DNA from: Amycolatopsis alba DSM 44262
GTDB taxonomy: Bacteria; Actinomycetota; Actinomycetes; Mycobacteriales; Pseudonocardiaceae
DNA: 64,000 bases
Assembly: GCF_000384215.1 (NCBI RefSeq)
Contig: NZ_KB913032.1
Location: 8,827,605-8,891,604 of the forward strand
Direction: 5' to 3'
Part shown: positions 1-14,930 of the stretch, piece after piece
How the letters are laid out: each line of letters starts with the position of its first letter
How positions within the stretch are numbered: position 1 is the stretch's first letter
Made by a program: the position numbers and the translations under genes
The notes under the pieces: generated by a model
Databases searched by the model: none
What the model was told of the DNA's origin: nothing
The model's input: the letters and a program-made list of their open reading frames with translations, nothing else

Positions 1-4579
<4,579 letters not shown>

Positions 4580-4603
4580 CGGTCGAGGTCGCGTGCACCC
4601 GGC

Positions 4604-7600
4604 TCAAGCGCCGAGTTGCTGGTCAATGAAGGCGAAGAGTTCGTCGTCCGAAGACGGCGTGAAGCCGGGCCCGTCGAGGCTCTCGGCGAGTTTTCGCAGG
4701 CGTGCGCCCGCCTTGGCGTGCTCGTCACCGCCGGGGTCGAGACGGCCGAGCGCGGCTTCCAGCCCGTCGAGCAGGCCGTCCAGGTCGTCTTCGGTGCCTG
4801 CCAGTTCCTGCCAGAGGTAGGCGGCGAGGGCCTGCGGGGTCGGATGGTCGAAGACGAGCGTCGCGGGCACGGCGAGGCCGGTCGCCGCGTCGAGGCGGTT
4901 GCGCAACTCGACCGCGGTGAGCGAGTCGAACCCGAGTTCGGTGAACGCGCGGTCCGGTCCGATCGCCGACGTGTCCGGGTGGCCGAGCACGCGGGCCACG
5001 GTCTCGCGGGCGACTTTCAGCAGCAGCCGTCGCTGCTCGGGCTCGATCAGCCCGGTCAGCCGCGACCGCAGATCCGCCACCGGTGCTTCGGCCGTCGCGG
5101 TTTCCGGTCGCGGCAGTTCGGCGAGCATCGGCGCGGCACGGAAGTCCTCGAAGAACGACGGCCAGTCGAAGTCGGCGACGGTGACGCAGGTGTCGTCCGC
5201 GGCGATCGCCCGCACGAACTCCTCCGCCGCCGCTTCCGGCGTCATCGGGCGCAAACCCTTGCGGCGGACGGCGTCGTCGACGGCCTCGGCCATGCCGCCC
5301 TCGGCCCACGGGCCCCAGGCGATCGACACCGCCTTGACCCCTTCGGTCCGCCACTGGGTCGCGAGCGCGTCGAGTTCCGCGTTCGCGGCGGCGTAGGCGG
5401 CCTGGCCCCCGTTGCCGAGCACCCCGGCGATGGAGGAGAACAGGACCAGCGCGTCGAGGTCTTTCGTGAGTTCACGCAGGTGCCGCGCGGCGGTCACCTT
5501 CGGCCGGGCGACGGCTTCGAATCGCTCCGGCGTGGTGTCGTCGAGCAGGGCGTCGTCGAGGACGCCGGCGGTGTGCACGACCACGCGCAGGTCTTCCAGG
5601 CCGGTGACCACTGTGGACAGTGCTTCCCGGTCCGCGGCGTCGCAGGCGTGGATACTGACGCGGGCGCCGAGGCCCTCCAGCCGTTCGCGCAGTTCCGCCG
5701 CGCCAGGCGCGTCCTCGCCGCGCCGCGAAAGGAGCGCCACGTGTTCCGTCCCGGCGTGGATGAGCCGTTCGGCCACGAGCGCGCCGAGCGCGCCGGTGCC
5801 GCCGGTGATCAGCGCGGTGCCGGACGTGGTCCACGGAGTGGCAGGCGCAGGGGCGGCGGGAACGAACCGGCGGGCGAAGATCCCGTCCTCGCGGATCGCG
5901 ACCTCGTCCTCCGGACCGCCGAGCACGTCCTTGAGGCGGGCGGCGGCTGTCTCTTCGGACAGGATCACGCAGCCGCCCCAGCGGCGGGGCTGCTCGATCG
6001 CGGCGACCCGCGCGACCGCGGCGACGCCGGGATCGCCGGTGGCGCACCAGATCTTCGCCGGGGTGTCCCGCAGGAGGGCGGCGAGCGCGGCCCCGTCCGC
6101 CGGGAAGGCCAGGACGGGCCCGTTCTCCGGGATCTCAGTCACCAGGGGTGCGTCGAGTGCCTTCGCGGTGGCTTCGGCCCAGGCGTTGGTTTCCGGGGCG
6201 TAAACGGTCCAGGTTTCCTGTGATGCCATGGGTTCGATCGGGCGCCACACGACTTCGTAACGGCGGGCCGGGGGCGTGCTCCGGTCGGCGGCGCCGAGCC
6301 AGAAACGGTCCCGCCGGAAGGGATACGTCGGCAAGTCGACACGAGCACCCCCGCCGAGGATCCCGGCCCAGTCGAGCCGGACCCCGGCGGTGAACAGCCT
6401 CGCACGGGCCAGGTCGGCGGCGGCCGCCTCGTCGCGATCCTTCCGTTGCGTGGCGATGAAGGTCCCGTCGGCGACACAATCCGCGCCGAGCGCGGTCAGG
6501 GAGGCGTCCGGCCCGATCTCGACGAAGCGCCGGACACCGCGCGCGTGCAGGGCAGCGACGCCGTCTGCGAACCGGACGGGCTCGCGCACCTGCCGCACCC
6601 AGTACTTCGGGTCACCGACATCACCACCGTCACCGGCGATGACCGGGATCCGGGGCTCGGCGTACGTCACGCTCTCGGCGACCTCACGGAAGTCGTCGAG
6701 CATCCCGTCCATCATCGCGGAATGGAAGGCGTGACTGACCGAGAGCCGTTTGGTGCGGCGTCCCGTGAATGTCTCCAGGACAGCGGCGACGGCGGCTTCC
6801 TCACCGGAGAGCACGACGGACGAAGGACCGTTGATCGCGGCGATGCTGACGCCGTCGGGCAGGTCCAGTTCCGCTTCGGTGGCCTGCACCGCGACCATCA
6901 CGCCGCCCGAGGGCTGCGCCTGCATCAACCGGCCGCGGGCGGCGACCAGGCGGGCGGCGTCGTCGAGCGACCATACGCCTGCCACGTGCGCCGCGGCGAG
7001 CTCGCCGATCGAATGCCCGAGCAGGAAATCCGGTTCGGCACCCCAGGACCGCACCAGCTCCGCCATCGCGACCTCGAAGGCGAACAACGCGGGCTGCGCG
7101 ACGTCGGTCCGATCGATGCGGTTCTGGTCTTCGCAGGCGAGGATCTCGGCGAGCTTGAATCCGGTGTGCGCGTCGAGCCGTTCCGCGACACGTTCGAAAG
7201 CCTCGCCGAAGACGGGGAACGCCGTGGCGAGCGCGGTGCCCATCGCGAGCCGCTGCGCCCCTTGACCGGTGCACAGGAACGCCAGTTTGCCGCTGCCCGC
7301 GCGGCCAGTGACGACGCCGGGCGCGGACTCGCCGCGGGCCAGTGCGCCGAGTCCGGCGAGGAGTTCTTCTTCGTCGGCGCCGGTGACGACCGCGCGATAC
7401 GGCAGCGGCGCCCGGCCGGTGGCCAGCGACCAGGCGATGTCGGCGGGGTCGCCGCCGGTCTGGAGCAGCCGGTCCGCCAGCTCGGGAAGGGCGGCCTCGC
7501 TGCGAGCCGAGAGCACCCAGGGGACTCGGCCTCGCGCGTGATGCCCGGCGGGGGCCGCTTCCGGGGCTTGCCGGAGGACGACGTGCGAGTTGGTGCCGCT

Positions 7601-8938
7601 GATCCCGAACGACGACACCGCCGCCGCGCGCGGGCGGCCGGTCACGGGCCAGGGCCGGTGTTCGGTGAGGAGTTCGACGGCGCCGGAATCCCAGGCTACG
7701 TGCGGGGACGGCTCTTCGGCGTGCAGCGTGCGCGGCAGTTCGCCGCGGCGCATCGCCTCGACCATCTTGATGATCCCGGCGACCCCGGCCGCGGCCTGGG
7801 TGTGCCCGATGTTCGACTTGACCGAGCCGAGCCACAGCGGGGTTTCCCGGTCGCGGCCGTACGTGGCGAGCAAGGTGTCGGCCTCGATCGGGTCGCCGAG
7901 TTTCGTGCCCGTGCCGTGCGCCTCGACGACGTCGATGTCCGAAGTGGACAGTCCAGCACTCGCCAGCGCGGCACGGATCACGCGTTGCTGCGACGGCCCG
8001 TTCGGCGCGGTGAGCCCATTGGAGGCGCCGTCGGAGTTGACCGCGGAACCCTGGACGACGGCGAGCACCCGGTGTCCGTTCCGGACGGCGTCGGACAGCT
8101 TCTCCAGCACCAGGACACCGGCGCCCTCGCCCCAGCCGGTGCCGTCGGCGCCCGCGCCGAACGACTTGCAGCGCCCGTCCGCGGCGAGCCCGCGCTGACG
8201 CGAGAACTCGACGAAGGTGTCCGGGACGGCCATCACGGTCGCGCCACCGGCGAGGGCGAGCGAGCACTCCCCCGCGCGCAGCGCCTGCGCGGCCAGGTGG
8301 ACGGCCACCAGCGACGACGAACAAGCGGTGTCGACCGACACGGCCGGCCCCTCGAAACCGAAGGTGTACGCGACACGGCCGGACAGCACACTGCCCGCCG
8401 TGCCGGTGCCGAGGAAACCCTCGACGCCCTCGGGCAGCTCGGTGACACCGGTTCCGTAGTCGTGGTACATGATCCCGGCGAACACGCCGGTCGCGCTGCC
8501 CTTCAACGCCGAAGCGTCGAGCCCGGCGCGCTCGATCGCTTCCCAGCTGATCTGCAGCAGGAGCCGCTGCTGCGGGTCCATCGCGAGCGCCTCACGCGGG
8601 GAGATACCGAAGAACTCGGGGTCGAATTCGGCGGCCTCGTGGAGGAATCCGCCTTCACGCGCGTACGACGTGCCAGGATGATCGGGGTCGGGATGGAACA
8701 GCTCGGCGAGGTTCCAGCCGCGGTCCTCGGGGAACCCCGAGACCGCGTCGCGGCCGGCGGCCACCAGATCCCACAGCGCCTCGGGCGAGTCGGCCCCGCC
8801 GGGGTAGCGGCATCCCATGCCGATGATCGCGACCGGCTCTCGCGCGGCTTCGGCGAGTTCGCGGTTGCGCGCGGCCAGCCTGCTGTTCTCCTTGACCGAC
8901 TCCCGCAGCGCGGTCACCAGTTCTTCGGGTGTCGCCAT
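4604..8938 (-). CDS. Type I PKS, one module: KS-AT-KR-ACP
   Basis: 1,444-residue monomodular PKS. The start is ATG 8938, preceded by GGAGA at suitable spacing. The N-terminal docking coil is [22 protein letters not shown] about 34-455 (Cys about 204 in VDTACSSS), AT with GHSIGE (about 640) and SHAFHS (about 734, malonyl). There is no DH. The KR has ITGGTGALG (about 1043), AGVLDD (about 1131) and the Tyr region [13 protein letters not shown]. The ACP has [13 protein letters not shown] (about 1334). The C-terminus, ending [13 protein letters not shown], is a class 1a C-terminal docking helix that suits the coil of the next protein. It is predicted to leave a beta-hydroxyl; the LDD motif puts the KR in the B-type stereochemical class. 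The gene is first after the accessory stretch and so probably has its own promoter upstream of 8938. Confidence 0.95.
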   Translation of the reverse strand: MATPEELVTALRESVKENSRLAARNRELAEAAREPVAIIGMGCRYPGGADSPEALWDLVAAGRDAVSGFPEDRGWNLAELFHPDPDHPGTSYAREGGFLHEAAEFDPEFFGISPREALAMDPQQRLLLQISWEAIERAGLDASALKGSATGVFAGIMYHDYGTGVTELPEGVEGFLGTGTAGSVLSGRVAYTFGFEGPAVSVDTACSSSLVAVHLAAQALRAGECSLALAGGATVMAVPDTFVEFSRQRGLAADGRCKSFGAGADGTGWGEGAGVLVLEKLSDAVRNGHRVLAVVQGSAVNSDGASNGLTAPNGPSQQRVIRAALASAGLSTSDIDVVEAHGTGTKLGDPIEADTLLATYGRDRETPLWLGSVKSNIGHTQAAAGVAGIIKMVEAMRRGELPRTLHAEEPSPHVAWDSGAVELLTEHRPWPVTGRPRAAAVSSFGISGTNSHVVLRQAPEAAPAGHHARGRVPWVLSARSEAALPELADRLLQTGGDPADIAWSLATGRAPLPYRAVVTGADEEELLAGLGALARGESAPGVVTGRAGSGKLAFLCTGQGAQRLAMGTALATAFPVFGEAFERVAERLDAHTGFKLAEILACEDQNRIDRTDVAQPALFAFEVAMAELVRSWGAEPDFLLGHSIGELAAAHVAGVWSLDDAARLVAARGRLMQAQPSGGVMVAVQATEAELDLPDGVSIAAINGPSSVVLSGEEAAVAAVLETFTGRRTKRLSVSHAFHSAMMDGMLDDFREVAESVTYAEPRIPVIAGDGGDVGDPKYWVRQVREPVRFADGVAALHARGVRRFVEIGPDASLTALGADCVADGTFIATQRKDRDEAAAADLARARLFTAGVRLDWAGILGGGARVDLPTYPFRRDRFWLGAADRSTPPARRYEVVWRPIEPMASQETWTVYAPETNAWAEATAKALDAPLVTEIPENGPVLAFPADGAALAALLRDTPAKIWCATGDPGVAAVARVAAIEQPRRWGGCVILSEETAAARLKDVLGGPEDEVAIREDGIFARRFVPAAPAPATPWTTSGTALITGGTGALGALVAERLIHAGTEHVALLSRRGEDAPGAAELRERLEGLGARVSIHACDAADREALSTVVTGLEDLRVVVHTAGVLDDALLDDTTPERFEAVARPKVTAARHLRELTKDLDALVLFSSIAGVLGNGGQAAYAAANAELDALATQWRTEGVKAVSIAWGPWAEGGMAEAVDDAVRRKGLRPMTPEAAAEEFVRAIAADDTCVTVADFDWPSFFEDFRAAPMLAELPRPETATAEAPVADLRSRLTGLIEPEQRRLLLKVARETVARVLGHPDTSAIGPDRAFTELGFDSLTAVELRNRLDAATGLAVPATLVFDHPTPQALAAYLWQELAGTEDDLDGLLDGLEAALGRLDPGGDEHAKAGARLRKLAESLDGPGFTPSSDDELFAFIDQQLGA

Positions 8939-9333
8939 CAGATTCTCCGGACCGGACGAGACGGACGCAGCTCGGGCATGGCCTCATCCTGGGCGCGGGC
9001 GCCGCTCCCCCTCGGCGCTGTTCGCCACCCTGGCCCCATTCGCCGGTAACCGGAGGCCCACCTGCGTCCGCGACGGCGATCGACGCATGTGTCGTCCGAC
9101 CAGGCACGCGCCCCCTGTCGAGATGGTCATGAGTGGCGATTCGGGTTACGGAGAGACGTCCCCGTTCGGTTGAGCTGGGCGATCACGCGAGTTACGCCCT
9201 CACTCACCTTGGGTCAGACACAGAGAACTGCCTCTACCCGCTCACGAGGCCCTTTCGCAGTATCCGAGGCCGATGAGCGAGTGACCTGGCTCTGCGATCG
9301 GTTTGTTCATGTGCTCGAGGTTCACCTGGGTGT
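8939..9333. other. Non-coding gap upstream of the split PKS operon
   Basis: I see no convincing gene on either strand. The open frames here have arginine/proline-rich shadow composition and no ribosome-binding site. The stretch lies upstream of the PKS gene that starts at 8938, so it must contain that gene's promoter if the 3-prime PKS genes are transcribed separately from those above 23.9 kb. I could not identify a clear -35/-10 pair or operator. Confidence 0.45.
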
Positions 9334-9917
9334 GGGCATGCCGAGGGGCCCGTCGCCGGTGGTGGCGGGCTCCCTCGGGGGTTCAGCGGTGGTTACGGCG
9401 AGGCTTTTGTAGCGGGTCCAGGCCGCCCGTCGGTGGCGATGTGGACTTTCCAGCCGGATTGGCCGTGGATGACCATGTGGTAGCGGTAGAGGTTGGCCAG
9501 GTCGGTGTCCCCGCGGGAGTATGTGATGGGGTTCGCGGTGTTTGGGTTTGCGGTGGCTTCCGGGGAAGGCGCAGCCGTGATCCCGAAGGTTCAAAGCCCG
9601 GCGTTGCGCGAGGGTGCCGGTGCGGGCGATGTCGAGCGGTTCGCTCTCCGACCCGAGCACCCAGGAATGATCTTGGCGTCGCAGGCCAGCATCCGGGCAT
9701 GACGGGCGGTGATCTGCGAGACCTCATCCACACACGCGGATCCCAGTCCCGACGTCAGGTGTGCAGAGGAATGGTGACCACGTTTGGTGGTCTGGTCTCC
9801 GTGAGGGTGGGGCTTGGGGTTTTGAGTCCGGCTTTGCGGTGGGGTGGGCACTTGCGTCGATGAGGGGGCCTTCGCGCGGCTTCGCTGTGGCTGCTGATGT
9901 CTCCGTGCCCTGGGCAT
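9322..9917 (-). pseudogene. Degenerate second copy of the 3-prime end of a DUF222/HNH gene
   Basis: Broken copy of the C-terminal half of the gene immediately upstream (9963-11209). Two frames give recognisable pieces. One reads HPRMLACDAKIIPG-like sequence (ARHARMLACDAKIIPG); the other reads LGSESEPLDIARTGTLAQRR, then LNLRDHGCAFPGSHRKPKH and HHILP, the HNH signature. The second zinc-ligand Cys of the CAFPGC motif is Ser here. Several frameshifts separate the pieces and the conserved HNH tail has decayed. At DNA level it parallels about 9911-10440, so it arose by a partial tandem duplication followed by decay. Confidence 0.75.
9334..9810. repeat. Tandem duplication unit, copy 1 (matches about 9911-10440)
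   Basis: The stretch starting gggcatgccgaggggcccgt at 9334 recurs at 9911. The following HNH-coding sequence stays alignable up to about 9810 and 10440 respectively, with small deletions and substitutions in copy 1. The duplicated unit includes the stop codon and immediate downstream sequence of the HNH gene, so copy 1 lies just past the end of copy 2 in the reading direction of the gene. Confidence 0.7.
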
Positions 9918-9962
9918 GCCGAGGGGCCCGTCGCCGGTGATGGTGGCGGGCTCCCTGGGGTT

Positions 9963-11209
9963 TCAGCGGTGGTTACGGCGAGGTGTCTGTAGCGGGTCCA
10001 AATACTGTGGCGGGATGAATTCGGGCCTGCCGTCGGTGGCCATGCGGACTGTCCAGCCGGATTGCCCGTGGATGACCATGTGGTGATAGCGGCACAGCAG
10101 GCACAGATTGCCAAGGTCGGTATCGCCGAGATGACCCCACGGAAGAATGTGGTGGGCCTCGCAGTGTTTGGGTTTGCGATGACAGCCGGGGAAAGCGCAG
10201 CCGTGGTCGCGGAGGTTCAGGGCCCGGCGTTGTGCTGGGGTGACGGTGCGGGCGGCGCGGCCGATGTCGAGTGGTTCGCTCTCTGATCCGAGGATGGCGG
10301 GGATGATTTTGGCGTCGCAGGCGAGTAGGCGGGCGTGGCGTGCGGTGATTTGGGTGACCTCGTCCACGCACGCCCACCCCAAGCCTGACGTCAGAGTGTC
10401 CAGGGGGATGGTGACTACGATCGTGGTCCGGTCTCCGGACAACGTCGGCGCCTTCTCATTGGTCATCGCGTAGTGGATGGCGTCGAAGAGTGCGTCGCCG
10501 TGGCGTTCGCCGGGGTGCGGGGGTCGCGGTTGCCGTCCTCGTCGACGGGTCTTCGCTGTCCCCAGGTCTCGAACAAGGCGTTCGCGCGAGCCCCGAATTC
10601 GGGGTCGAGAAGGCCGTTGAGCCGCCACCAGCCATCGTCACGTTTCCGCAGATGCACCTCGCGGGAGGGCGGTGTCAGGTCTTCGTCCTTGGGTTCGTTG
10701 CCATCCGGGTCGAGGTGGGCCAGCAGTTCAGCCCCGCCGTTGATGATCTGCTGCGGACCGGCGTTGCGGGCGAGGTTGACCAGGATCTGTTCCGCCCCTG
10801 ACCGGTCTTCGGCTGACACCTCGGCCGGGATCTTCTTGAGTACCGCCAGGAGAGGGTCGAGTTGCTGGTGGCCAAGGTCGCCCTCGGCCGCAGCCGCACC
10901 CGCGAGCGGAGCGAAAGCCGGGGCGGGGGTGCCGTCCAGATTCCGGCCCTCGTTCAAGGCGATCGCTCGTGCCACAGTGGCACCTGCTTCTTTGGGGCTG
11001 ATGCGGGCGGTTTCGGCGAACCAGCCCGCCGTCGAACCATGCCCGAACAACTCCATCGGACCACGGGACTCGATCTCCACCAGAAACTGCCCGACCTCCG
11101 CCAGCGCTTGGCGTGCCAACGACATGCGCTCGACTACGCCGTGCGCGAGTTCGCGCGCACCGGCACGCCACAGCTCGTGTGGCGGTTCGAGGATTCGCTG
11201 ACTGGACAC
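9963..11209 (-). pseudogene. DUF222/13E12-family HNH endonuclease-like gene, frameshifted
   Basis: Member of the actinobacterial 13E12/REP family: an N-terminal DUF222 helical domain followed by a C-terminal HNH nuclease domain. GTG 11209 begins VSSQRILEPPHELW; DUF222 covers roughly the first 230 residues. The frame then breaks around 10511-10523, in C-runs on the coding strand. The first frame goes on as RTPANATATHSS, whereas the next frame gives GERHGDALFDAIHYAM and continues through DHGCAFPGCHRKPKHCEAHH to the stop at 9963. Restoring one base gives about 416 residues, a normal length for the family. All HNH residues (CxxPxC...HH, CRYHH) are intact downstream, so the lesion is recent or a sequencing error. 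The cellular role of the family is unsettled. Confidence 0.8.
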
Positions 11210-11269
11210 CCCACAAGAATACCAACAATCGAACAAGTGTGCGAATGTGAAACGGTTTCCCGAAAGGGG

Positions 11270-11317
11270 ATTGAAGATATTTCGCATTGTGCCGACAGGG
11301 GGTAGTTGGCATCTACC
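11270..11317. repeat. Imperfect direct repeat, copy 1 (upstream of DUF222 gene)
   Basis: The sequence attgaagatatttcgcattg followed by tgccgacaggg...ttggcatct is matched at 11991-12035 (attgaagacatttcactgtg, then ccgacaggcg, then ttggcatct). Copy 1 is about 60 bases upstream of the DUF222 start codon and copy 2 is upstream of the barstar gene. Both are followed by a second GCCAACT-like element. It could be a shared regulatory region or the edge of a repeated element. Confidence 0.6.
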
Positions 11318-11352
11318 GGAGGCAGTTGGCGCAGTCACGATCACTAGGACGC

Positions 11353-11736
11353 TCAACCATCGAGACGATGGCGTGCGCCGTGGAGCGTGCGGCTGATCGT
11401 TCGTTGCAACCGCCGCAGGATCTTGATCGTCTGCTCGTCCGAGAAGCCTGTCGTGATCGACCAATCAAGGCCAGATCCGAACACGTCACTGGCGAACACG
11501 ATTTCTGTAGCCGTCACCACTCGTCGCCAGTCCTGAGGACTCAACGGCTCGCCGGCAGCCAGTGCTGCCCGAAGCCGACCCCCGTCTTCCAAAAGACCCG
11601 CCACGCTCCTGAAACCCATCGCCACCGCGAGCGCTTCAGTGCAGCTCGCGGGCCCACCCCACTCAGCCAACCCACGACGCAGCACCTCGCGCTCGTCGTC
11701 GGCCAACTCGACTGACACCAACTCTTCACTATCCAC
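11353..11736 (-). CDS. Hypothetical protein, 127 residues
   Basis: I do not recognise a family. The frame runs from GTG 11736 (MDSEELVSVELADDEREVL) to a stop at 11353. Composition is that of a soluble, mostly helical, acidic protein with no signal peptide or membrane segment. It has the phrases EALAVAMGFRSVAG and EPLSPQDWRRVVTATEIVFA, and a basic C-terminal helix ILRRLQRTISRTLHG. Codon positions show strong third-base GC, supporting real coding. It lies between the two copies of a direct repeat in the accessory stretch, in the same direction as the DUF222 gene. Confidence 0.6.
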   Translation of the reverse strand: MDSEELVSVELADDEREVLRRGLAEWGGPASCTEALAVAMGFRSVAGLLEDGGRLRAALAAGEPLSPQDWRRVVTATEIVFASDVFGSGLDWSITTGFSDEQTIKILRRLQRTISRTLHGARHRLDG

Positions 11737-12193
11737 CGACGAATCATGGCCGTGCTATCAAGAGCCGACCGTCGAGGGCCTGCGACGGGGCCGCAGCCCG
11801 CCGACAGACAGCAACATGCATCGCGAGATGTGGCCCAGCGGTTGTACACGACGCTCACCGGCCACCTGGCGCTCACGGTCACAGGTCAGCGTTCAACGGA
11901 GCGCGGCGCGTCGGAGCTTCGTGCCAACTATCGCCTGTCGTCACATCGCATTCAATGAATAGGCACAGATGGCGTGGTGGACTGGGTGAAATTGAAGACA
12001 TTTCACTGTGCCGACAGGCGCCAATTGGCATCTCCCAGCGCGATGGCACAGCCATCCGGCAGTTGCCAATGTCGTTGCGGCGCGGTGTCGTTGCAAGAAC
12101 ACGTTCTCAGTAGCTTGGAGCGACGGCAGCGCAGACCAAGGCTTATCACAGCGATCCGGCCCGTCGCGGTTCTCTGCGGATAGTGTTGTAGGA
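11737..12193. other. Intergenic stretch with repeat copy 2
   Basis: No frame in this stretch has a convincing start and natural protein composition. It holds the second copy of the direct repeat (11991-12035), followed by a GCCATC/GCCAAT-rich segment, and should contain the promoter of the barstar gene. Confidence 0.4.
11991..12035. repeat. Imperfect direct repeat, copy 2 (upstream of barstar gene)
   Basis: Second copy of the repeat at 11270-11317, in the same orientation. The two copies bracket the 127-residue hypothetical gene (11353-11736). The spacing and the shared element ttgaag-a-atttc...tgccgacagg...ttggcatct are visible directly; function is unknown. Confidence 0.6.
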
Positions 12194-13075
12194 GTGGCGG
12201 TCAATCCCGATGCCGGTCTTCGGCGGGAGCAGCAGCGGTGGACATGGACACATCCGGTCGGCCCACGCTGGCTGCTCTGTGGTGACATCGGCCTCGGTGA
12301 TTCCCACGACGACGTCCCGCTGGCGCTGTGCGCGGACATCGAGGGACTGTTCGTCGACGCTCCCGCGGACGGGATGGCAGCACTGGTGCCGGAAATCAGG
12401 CTCCTCGGTTGCCGGCCGGAACCGGCGTTGCGGGCCGCACTCGGCGCGCTGGGACAGTCCTCCAAGGCCGGCCTGCGCCGCCGCCGGATCCGCGGCGAGG
12501 TCCACGCCGTCGCCACCGATGGTTCCGCCGGCCTGGTGATCGGGGCCGTGGTGTCCGGAACAGTCAGCGCAGCCATTCCGTCGCGGCTCGGCACCGGGCT
12601 CCTGGACGTGACCGTCGATCTGGACGCGAGGGAGCCGTTGCCGACGGGAATCCTCGACATCCTGGAGCATTGGCGCACCGGACGGCCGTCCCAGCGGAAC
12701 CTGTGGGCCGGCTACGGCAGAGATCTGCGGCACCGGTGGGCCGGGGTGGCGCTCGGACACAAATCGAGCGCACCTGACGGGCCACCCGGCACCGCCTACG
12801 ATCTCGACGGCCGGTTCGTGACCGATATCGAGGGGTTCTACTGCGCGATCGGCGAGGCGATCAACGGCCCAGGCGGGTACTTCGGCTGGAACCTCGACGC
12901 GCTGGAGGACTGCCTCCGTGGAGATTTCGGCGCACAGACCCCGTTTCGTCTGGTGTGGCACGACTCGGCCGTCGCCCGCGTCCACCTCGTCGCCGACGAC
13001 GACCGGCGCCGACCGACCCTCGAATACCTTGTGGACATGCTCACGACGCACCGGATAGAGATCGACCTGCGCTGA
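12194..13075 (+). CDS. Two-part protein with C-terminal barstar domain
   Basis: 293 residues from GTG 12194; the frame is open upstream to 12008, so the start is uncertain. Residues from about 200 to the end match the barstar (barnase inhibitor) fold: YDLDGRFVTDIEGFYCAIGE, then GYFGWNLDALEDCLRGDF, the segment that fills an RNase active site in the family, then a beta strand FRLVWHDS. The first 190 residues are an unrecognised domain (VGPRWLLCGDIGLGDSHDD...). Barstars are cytoplasmic RNase inhibitors and immunity proteins. No barnase-like RNase is adjacent, so this is an orphan inhibitor or an antitoxin for a distant or incoming toxin. Family call is good; partner is unknown. Confidence 0.75.
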   Translation: MAVNPDAGLRREQQRWTWTHPVGPRWLLCGDIGLGDSHDDVPLALCADIEGLFVDAPADGMAALVPEIRLLGCRPEPALRAALGALGQSSKAGLRRRRIRGEVHAVATDGSAGLVIGAVVSGTVSAAIPSRLGTGLLDVTVDLDAREPLPTGILDILEHWRTGRPSQRNLWAGYGRDLRHRWAGVALGHKSSAPDGPPGTAYDLDGRFVTDIEGFYCAIGEAINGPGGYFGWNLDALEDCLRGDFGAQTPFRLVWHDSAVARVHLVADDDRRRPTLEYLVDMLTTHRIEIDLR

Positions 13076-13151
13076 CCGTGCGCCTGTCACAGCCGCATCT
13101 CGATGACCCGCTGACGCGGGAAGTCTTGATGTTGTCGGGTGGCGGCCATCG

Positions 13152-13625
13152 CTACTGGGCGCGAACGGTTTCACGGTCCGGGCTGGTCGCCGACGGTGCG
13201 GTGCGGGGCCAGATCCAGGCGTACCGCAGGATGAGGGCGAGAACGACGAATTCCAGCGCGACGCCGAGGCCGTAGAAGTACGTCCAGGACCCGCCCACCA
13301 CGTTGAACGCCGCGAAGGGGACCTGGACCGAGGCCACGATGAGGTTCGTGGTGCGGTTCGCACGGGCGGGCAGGGTCATCGACAGCACGACCATGAGGAT
13401 CGGGATCGCCATGAGCGTGAGGAAGACGGTGAACAACGTCTGGCTGATGTCGAACTCGAAGACGATGCCCGCCTCGATGTCTTTGATGACGCCGGGTTTG
13501 AAGAAGGCGAGAATGTCTACATAGGCGTAGAGGAGCACAAGGGTCGTCCACGCCGCGGCGAGCTTGGCTCTCATCGGGATCCGCTGCTCGTCCAGTGCGG
13601 TCGTGGTGGGTTGACGTGTTCTCAT
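13152..13625 (-). CDS. Small four-helix integral membrane protein (DUF6326-like)
   Basis: 157 residues from ATG 13625, with GGGAG upstream. It has a short basic N-terminus and then about four hydrophobic segments: AAWTTLVLLYAYVDILAFF, LFTVFLTLMAIPILMVVLSM, LIVASVQVPFAAFNVVGGSW and LGVALEFVVLALILRYAW. There is a conserved-looking acidic loop KDIEAGIVFEFDISQT between helices 1 and 2. This matches a family of uncharacterised actinobacterial membrane proteins. It is divergent from the histidine kinase gene at 13788, which may control it. Confidence 0.75.
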   Translation of the reverse strand: MRTRQPTTTALDEQRIPMRAKLAAAWTTLVLLYAYVDILAFFKPGVIKDIEAGIVFEFDISQTLFTVFLTLMAIPILMVVLSMTLPARANRTTNLIVASVQVPFAAFNVVGGSWTYFYGLGVALEFVVLALILRYAWIWPRTAPSATSPDRETVRAQ

Positions 13626-13787
13626 CGTGGGCTCCCTTGTCGTGGTGAGGACCGGTGGGCCAACGATCGCCGAGCCCGGCGGCGGGCACATCGTCGTCGA
13701 GGCCGGACCCGCCCCGGCCGTGGGGAGGAGCGGCGTCTCGTTCTTTCGGTCGGTCCCCGACGCCTCGGCGGTCCCTAGGCTGGGTGC

Positions 13788-14930
13788 GTGACCACCAACG
13801 CCCTGCGCTCGCTGTGGGCCGAGCCGCGCGCCACGGACGCTCCCGAACGGATGTCGCGCGACTGGGTTCTGGTCGGGGCGTTGATGGTGACGGCGCTGTT
13901 CGAGGGAGTCCTCCGGGACGACGTCGCCTGGCGGCCGTTCGCGACGATCGTGGCGGTCGGACTCGCGCCGGTGCTGCTGTGGCGGCGTACCCACCCGTTG
14001 GCCTGTGTCGTGGTGGCCTTCGGCACCGCGCTGGCGTTGGGACTGGCGAGCCTGCTGGGCGGCGCCCCGAGCGTGGGCCTCGACACGATGATCTACGTCC
14101 TGGTGCTCGTCTACGCGCTGGTCCGCTGGGGCTCAGGGCGCGAGATCGTGACCGGGCTGGCGGTGGTGGCGGTCGCCGCGGGAATCGGCATGGTCCCCGA
14201 CTACATCGGGCCGACCGAGGTCACCGGCGGGTTCGCCATCCTGGCCGCGGCGGCGGCGGGCGGAGCGGCGGTCCGCTACCGCGCCGAGAGCCGGCGCCGG
14301 GAGTGGGACCAGATCCGCGGCCAGGAGCGGGTCGGTCTCGCGCGCGAGTTGCACGACATCGTCGCCCACCACGTCTCGGCGATCGCGGTGCAGGCTCAGG
14401 CGGGCCGGGCGATGGCAGGCCGGCGACCTGAGGCGGCACTCGAGGTGCTGGTGGCGATCGAAGGGGAAGCGTCGCGGACGCTCGCGGAGATGCGGGCGAT
14501 GGTCGGTGTGCTGCGCGACGGAGCGCCGGCGGGGTACGCCCCCCAGCCCGGCGTTGCCGACCTGGTGTCCCTCGCCAGACGCGCCCCGGTCCCGGTCGTC
14601 GACGTGGAGTTGCCTGATGACCTGGACGAACTTCCGCCCCAGATCGACGCGGCGGTCTACCGGCTGGCGCAGGAGGCGCTGACCAACGCCCTGCGACACG
14701 CCCGCAACGCCTCGCGTGTGGAGATCCGGGTCGTGGACGGCGCGGGAACGCTGCGACTACGCGTGACCGACGACGGACAGGTCGACCCGGCACGGTCGGC
14801 GAACCACGGCTTCGGGCTGCTGGGGATGACCGAGCGTGCGCAGCTGCTCGGCGGCACGCTGCGTGCCGGGCCGGCGCCCGAGGGCGGGTGGACGGTCGAC
14901 GCCGAACTGCCGATCAAGGTGCGCCGATGA
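13788..14930 (+). CDS. Sensor histidine kinase (NarL/DesK type)
   Basis: 380-residue membrane sensor kinase starting at GTG 13788. The N-terminal half has about five hydrophobic segments (residues 25-150) and no large extracellular domain, as in DesK-like intramembrane sensors. The HisKA_3 dimerisation region has LARELHDIVAHHVSAIAVQ with the phospho-accepting His near residue 190. The ATPase domain has the N-box ALTNALRHARNA and the glycine-rich GFGLLGMTERAQLLGGTL. The stop overlaps the response regulator start (ATGA), so the pair is translationally coupled. The signal is unknown; the divergent membrane protein at 13152-13625 is a candidate target. Confidence 0.92.
   Translation: MTTNALRSLWAEPRATDAPERMSRDWVLVGALMVTALFEGVLRDDVAWRPFATIVAVGLAPVLLWRRTHPLACVVVAFGTALALGLASLLGGAPSVGLDTMIYVLVLVYALVRWGSGREIVTGLAVVAVAAGIGMVPDYIGPTEVTGGFAILAAAAAGGAAVRYRAESRRREWDQIRGQERVGLARELHDIVAHHVSAIAVQAQAGRAMAGRRPEAALEVLVAIEGEASRTLAEMRAMVGVLRDGAPAGYAPQPGVADLVSLARRAPVPVVDVELPDDLDELPPQIDAAVYRLAQEALTNALRHARNASRVEIRVVDGAGTLRLRVTDDGQVDPARSANHGFGLLGMTERAQLLGGTLRAGPAPEGGWTVDAELPIKVRR

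Noticed and set aside
9089..9412. Plus-strand frame between the PKS and the HNH remnant
   Set aside because: Weak composition, runs into the decayed HNH copy on the other strand; no motif.
11746..11958. Short plus-strand frames upstream of the barstar gene
   Set aside because: No ribosome-binding site, unnatural composition, overlapping alternatives in two frames.
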